From: an uncultured Desulfovibrio sp.
GTDB taxonomy: Bacteria > Desulfobacterota > Desulfovibrionia > Desulfovibrionales > Desulfovibrionaceae
Reading direction: 5' to 3'
Length of the DNA stretch: 10,617 bases
Assembly: GCA_900546145.1 (NCBI GenBank)
Contig: URBN01000052.1
Coordinates: forward strand, 1 to 10,617
A program made the translations under genes and the position numbers. The notes below the pieces were generated by a model, which had not been told where the DNA came from, did not search any database, and worked only from the letters and a program-made list of their open reading frames with translations. Position 1 is the first letter of the stretch, and the number at the start of each line of letters is the position of its first letter. Below, one piece after another: positions 8,101-10,617 of the stretch.

Positions 8101-8672
8101 TGGAATCCCTGCAGGATCTTTATCCGGGCGCCGAAATCAGAACGGCTGTGCTGGTGACCAGCGTGCGCGAGGTGATCACAAAGGCAGCGGGCAAGCGCAT
8201 GGCCTTTGTTCAGGTTGAGGATCTGACCGGACACGCCGAAGTGACTTTCTTCCAGAAATTCTATACTCCCGAGCTGCGCGATCTCCTCAATTCGGAACAG
8301 CCCCTCTGGCTCACGGGAAGACTCGACAAGAGCCGGGATGAGGAAAACGAGACAGAATCGGGCGACGATGAGGAAGGAGAAAACCAGGCTCCCCGCGAAA
8401 TCAGGATCATCGGCGCCAGCCTGCGCCCCCTCCAGAATATCTGTCAGGAAAGCCGTCACCCCGTCGTCGTGCAGATTCCGGAAAACCGACTGGACGAGGA
8501 ATCCATGCTCTCTCTTCGCGCCATTCTGGAAGAATATCCCGGCAGCGTATCCACTGAAGCCTCGGTTCTCGTGGACGGCTTCTACTGCCATCTTTCTCTG
8601 GATCCTGAGCTCACGGTCACGCCCGGTCCCGAGCTGGACAGGGCTCTCTCTGCCTGGGCCGCAGGACAATAG
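5166..8672 (+). CDS. dnaE: DNA polymerase III alpha subunit DnaE
   Basis: This is the replicative C-family polymerase, complete at 1168 residues (E. coli 1160). The N-terminal PHP domain (about 1-280) opens with HLHCHTEYSMLDGA (6-19). The palm holds PGRGSAAGS (361-369), catalytic D402 and D404 in PDIDVDF, and the third aspartate D556 in KFDFLGL; these align with E. coli D401, D403 and D555. Conserved finger and thumb blocks include ALYRPGPL (633-640), YQEQVMQIAQ (678-687), RRAMGKKK (701-708) and GFNKSHSAAYA (747-757). A helix-hairpin-helix region lies near 825-880, a candidate clamp-binding stretch near 909-914, and an OB-fold at about 985-1090. That fold is interrupted by an acidic, disordered-looking insert (about 1058-1072). 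The start is set by a strong ribosome site and homology from residue 4. Several segments resemble Desulfovibrio-group DnaE from memory. The gene appears to be transcribed alone. Confidence 0.98.
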   Translation: MSDFIHLHCHTEYSMLDGAIRLKDLCQKAKDYGMGACAVTDHGNMFAAASFQKACTEFGIKPIFGCEVYTCRDHLDTKSEDAKRRNHLILLAKNMTGYHNLVKVVTKGWLEGFFYKPRVDWNILKEYSEGIICLTACIQGEIPQAILSGDMDKAREITRQYAALYKDNFYLELQHNGLEKQTIVNNGLLELAESEHLPVVATNDCHYLNADDYEAHEILLCIGTGSTINDKKRFRFETHELYYKSPEEMERDFASVPQAIENTAKIAEMCNCELTFGKHFFPKYPLPEGASLESEFRKLAEEGLERRFREHPNPETIDKDKYRKRLQHEIGVILEMGFPGYFLIVQEFINWAKNHGVPTGPGRGSAAGSLVAWSMRITNLDPMPYNLLFERFLNIERVSLPDIDVDFCERRRYRVIRHMADTYGEDSVSQIAAFGKMKAKAVIHDVGRVLGMTFQERAAIAKLVPGNDPKIHIKDVLKQEPELQKRYDTEPQIRHLLDIAMKLEGLTRQASMHAAGLVVSDKPMVEYLPLFRGKHGEQVTQFDGPMVEQTGLVKFDFLGLKTMTLIQDALDNIKLEGEEPPNLDILPFTDQATYDLYSRGDTDGVFQVEGSGMRQYLRMLHPSCFEDLIAMLALYRPGPLGSGMVDEFIKRKHGEVPVVYPHPSLESCLKDTYGVIVYQEQVMQIAQIIANYTLGGADLLRRAMGKKKAEAMAKQRSIFVKGAAANNISEEKANEIFDLMEKFAAYGFNKSHSAAYAQISYYTAWLKVHHTCAFMAALLTSEMGNQEKLLKYISCCKDRGVDVLPPSVNYSQRSFSAKDGKIVFGLGGIKNVGDEAIQEIVNGRKNGEYKSLYDLCTRVNMRKVTKRVLESLIKGGAFDCTGATRQALLCCLDLVVEKAQRRAKLNESQSSSLLALSPKLQVVTEQLPGVGINCPDAGLEEFPDDIKLQNEKEALGFYLTSHPLQPFKQQWKRIGNMELESLQDLYPGAEIRTAVLVTSVREVITKAAGKRMAFVQVEDLTGHAEVTFFQKFYTPELRDLLNSEQPLWLTGRLDKSRDEENETESGDDEEGENQAPREIRIIGASLRPLQNICQESRHPVVVQIPENRLDEESMLSLRAILEEYPGSVSTEASVLVDGFYCHLSLDPELTVTPGPELDRALSAWAAGQ

Positions 8673-8677
8673 ACAGA

Positions 8678-8717
8678 ACAGGCTCCAGTGATTCCCCCAC
8701 TGAACACAGGGGCCTGT
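8678..8717 (+). terminator. Hairpin after dnaE, possible terminator without a T-run
   Basis: Starting 6 bases after the dnaE stop, ACAGGCTCC (8678-8686) pairs with GGGGCCTGT (8709-8717), giving nine pairs including one T-G. An inner AGTG/CACT pairing (8687-8690 with 8698-8701) extends the fold. No T-run follows on either strand, so it is not a standard intrinsic terminator. It may be a transcript 3'-end structure or stop transcription with help from Rho. The rest of the 249-base gap to the next gene shows no gene, tRNA or repeat that I can support; a weaker 6-base inverted repeat pairs 8759-8764 with 8785-8790. Confidence 0.4.
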
Positions 8718-8913
8718 AACAATTCGGGACTTCAGTCACTTGACGGGAAAAAGCACAGGGAGCTCACCAGGCGGACGAAAAAACAGCTCCGGCTGGCTAC
8801 GGTGCTGCTTCAGGACCGCTCGCGTTACCCGACTGAACATGCCGGCTCATCCTATCAGAGCACAGCACGAAAAATACTTCTGGGCACGCTGTTCGCAAAT
8901 TTGGCCCCCGTCG

Positions 8914-8944
8914 GAAAAATATCATTTCGACACGGACGAAATGA
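8914..8944 (-). terminator. Rho-independent terminator overlapping the stop of the TPR gene
   Basis: On the minus strand a perfect 8-base inverted repeat (8944-8937 with 8929-8922) encloses a 7-base loop and is followed by TATTTTT (8921-8915). The stem contains the last codons and the TGA stop (8924-8922) of the TPR gene. The stem is A+T-rich (three G-C pairs of eight), so it may be only moderately efficient. Confidence 0.6.
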
Positions 8945-10616
8945 GAGCTCTGCCGGGGAAAGGCGCAGGCGCACTTTCCTCCCGCTCTGCCCCTGCTGCT
9001 TCAGAGCCTGCCGCAGGGATCCTGCGGGGCTGTGCCGGGGCAGACGCTGCGATAGCGTCCTTTTGCGGAATCTGAGCCAGCCAGGCCAGAGCTTCACGCT
9101 TTCTGCCGTCCTTTTCGCAGATGTCAGCCAGACGGCGGCGGGCATTCGTGAGCAGAGAGTTGTCGACATGTCCACTGCCCTGTCTTGCCGCAGCCTCAAA
9201 GAAACTCACTGTGCGGCTGTAAAGCTCGTAGGCATTTTTACCGTCCTTCTTCCTGAACGCGTCACTGGCCAGATACCAGGCGGCGTAGGCTCTCTGCCAT
9301 GCCACCGCTGTCTCGTCTTCACAGACCGTGCGCCAGGCAGACAGGGCGCGCACGCTGTTGCCAAGGGCCTGATAGGCGATAGCCGAACTATAGGCAAGCT
9401 GGGAGGAAATACCTTCCGGCAGGGGCCAGGCGGCCACGCAGTCAGCAATGTGAAGGAGCTTCTTCCAGTCCTTCCCGAGCAGAGCCTCGTTGTAACAGCA
9501 GCTCAGGGCATAGAGCCCGTGCTCGCTCATGGTGCGGTTTTCCAGAAGAGGCTCGAGAATAGCCGCCGCCTCAGCACTCTTTCCCATGAGCATGAACCCG
9601 CGCCCGAGAGCTGCGCGTAAATCGGGATCGGGAGTTCCGCAGGCCTCCCTGATTTCCGGCGTATCCTGCCAGGCGCTGGCGAGACGGGTGTAATCACGGG
9701 GCAGTTCGATAAACGCCAGTTCCCTTTTCAGGTCTCCCCGCAGGCATTCTGCAACCAGACCGGCGCAGTCACTCTTTCCCGAAGACCTGAGAAAATCGAC
9801 GGCCCGGATCCTCGACTCGTGGACAAAGCCCTGAGCGGACAAAAGACAGATTTCACGCACCCGGCAGGCCTCGGCGAGCGGCGTTCCCGGACAGGAAGCA
9901 ATGTTTTCCCGGTACAGTCCGAGGAGTTTTTTCTGGGACGGGCCTTCAAAAACAGCCTTCAGCATACCCGCATCGCGCGGGAGATCAATGACCCGGCCCT
10001 CAGCAAGACGCATACGCGCCGTACCGGCATAGACCCTGTTTCCCTGACTGACTCTGTGCCACACGGCCTGGGCTTCCCTGTCCATGCCGGCCTCCGACAT
10101 GAGATCGCCAAAGCCAAGAAGCACCTCGTCCGCCTGCTCTCCCTGCAGCTCGAGAGAGGAAAAGCGGCGGTAAATTTCCGCGATTTCTCCGGATGACCTG
10201 ACGCCCTCCGCTCTGTAATCGTTTCTGGCCCATTCCAGAAGCACGTCAGGCGCCTTCAGAAAGTACTCCTGGCTGTCAGAAAGCCTCGCAAAAGCCTTTC
10301 CGGCTTCATCATAGCGGCCCTGCGCTGACCAGGAACGGGCTGCTCCGGCCCACGCATCGGGCACAAGCGCGGAAAGGGGATAGCGGCGGAGCAGTTCAGT
10401 AAAAGCCCGCACGGCTTCTTCCTGCTTTCCGGCAGCGGACGCCGCCGTGCCAAGATTCAGGAACGACCTGTCCGTGCCGCCAAGTCCGGGGAAACGTTCA
10501 CAGGCGGCAGCAAGATAATCCAGAGCCCCGGAAAAATCTCCGACAGCCTGGGCGGCCAGACTCAGGTTTCTGAGCGCTTCTGCGGCAGCGGGAGACTGAG
10601 GCATCGCGTCAATGAC
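8922..10616 (-). CDS. Tetratricopeptide-repeat protein, C-terminal part (partial)
   Basis: The frame is open to the window edge, so the true start lies outside; 564 residues are visible. I do not recognise a specific family. Numbering from the first ATG (10604), TPR-like helix pairs of about 34 residues are seen near 7-40, 46-79, 80-113, 159-189, 328-358, 401-430 and 485-515. They show the usual A-x-x-x-G-x-x-x-x-A spacing (for example AAQAVGDFSGAL and GTAASAAGKQEEAV). A less regular central part spans about 190-325. The last 45 residues (516-560) are rich in Ala, Pro and Glu and look disordered. TPR solenoids hold protein complexes together; there is no catalytic motif. A signal peptide or membrane anchor, if any, would be outside the window. 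The gene converges on dnaE, so no operon link within the window suggests a role. Confidence 0.85.
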   Translation of the reverse strand, partial: VIDAMPQSPAAAEALRNLSLAAQAVGDFSGALDYLAAACERFPGLGGTDRSFLNLGTAASAAGKQEEAVRAFTELLRRYPLSALVPDAWAGAARSWSAQGRYDEAGKAFARLSDSQEYFLKAPDVLLEWARNDYRAEGVRSSGEIAEIYRRFSSLELQGEQADEVLLGFGDLMSEAGMDREAQAVWHRVSQGNRVYAGTARMRLAEGRVIDLPRDAGMLKAVFEGPSQKKLLGLYRENIASCPGTPLAEACRVREICLLSAQGFVHESRIRAVDFLRSSGKSDCAGLVAECLRGDLKRELAFIELPRDYTRLASAWQDTPEIREACGTPDPDLRAALGRGFMLMGKSAEAAAILEPLLENRTMSEHGLYALSCCYNEALLGKDWKKLLHIADCVAAWPLPEGISSQLAYSSAIAYQALGNSVRALSAWRTVCEDETAVAWQRAYAAWYLASDAFRKKDGKNAYELYSRTVSFFEAAARQGSGHVDNSLLTNARRRLADICEKDGRKREALAWLAQIPQKDAIAASAPAQPRRIPAAGSEAAGAEREESAPAPFPGRALISSVSK

Positions 10617-10617
10617 G

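Noticed and set aside
8801..8816. Resemblance to the signal recognition particle RNA core on the minus strand
   Set aside because: The minus strand reads GGTCCTGAAGCAGC, but the conserved GGAAGG segment and the flanking stem are missing, so it is probably chance.
8840..8910. Possible tRNA-like GTTCGCAAAT segment
   Set aside because: It resembles a T-loop only in part. No acceptor stem, anticodon arm or D arm can be formed around it.
8688..9620. 310-codon open frame on the plus strand after dnaE
   Set aside because: Most of it is antisense to the TPR gene. It has no convincing ribosome site, and the translation is Arg/Ser-rich as expected for a shadow frame.
1..10617. CRISPR array, insertion sequence, phage or defence genes
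   Set aside because: I saw no spaced direct repeats, transposase, integrase, terminal inverted repeats or toxin-antitoxin pair. The genes are housekeeping ones plus one TPR protein.

Overview
The window is a G+C-rich bacterial segment with ordinary, tightly packed housekeeping genes. The polymerase suggests a delta-type sulfate reducer of the Desulfovibrionaceae: from memory, several DnaE stretches (for example around residues 781-797 and 825-835, and the late acidic insert) read like Desulfovibrio-group DnaE. This is recall, not a search, so the assignment is tentative.

Bases 2-5038 (+ strand) hold a menaquinone operon in the order menF (3' end only), menD, menB, menC, menE. Gaps are 1, 38, 15 and 18 or 24 bases, and almost every gene has a clear Shine-Dalgarno site. 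Together these enzymes turn chorismate into isochorismate, SEPHCHC, (after a MenH step not encoded here) SHCHC, o-succinylbenzoate, its CoA ester and 1,4-dihydroxy-2-naphthoyl-CoA. Gene order, the absence of menH and protein details all recall the Bacteroidota version of the pathway. In a Desulfovibrionaceae genome, where several relatives use the futalosine route, that would suggest old horizontal acquisition.

Bases 5039-5165 form a compact control region: a good rho-independent terminator for the men operon, an overlapping candidate promoter, a G+C-rich leader hairpin and a strong ribosome binding site. Bases 5166-8672 encode the complete 1168-residue DNA polymerase III alpha subunit (dnaE), with an apparently intact PHP metal centre.

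Bases 8673-8921 carry no convincing gene. They hold a stable hairpin just after dnaE. Bases 8922-10616 (- strand, convergent with dnaE) encode the C-terminal 564 residues of a tetratricopeptide-repeat protein that runs off the window, and its stop codon lies inside its own probable terminator. I found no mobile element, CRISPR array, tRNA, rRNA or defence system. The most interesting points are the probable foreign origin of the men operon and the layout of the men/dnaE junction; I do not see an undescribed system.
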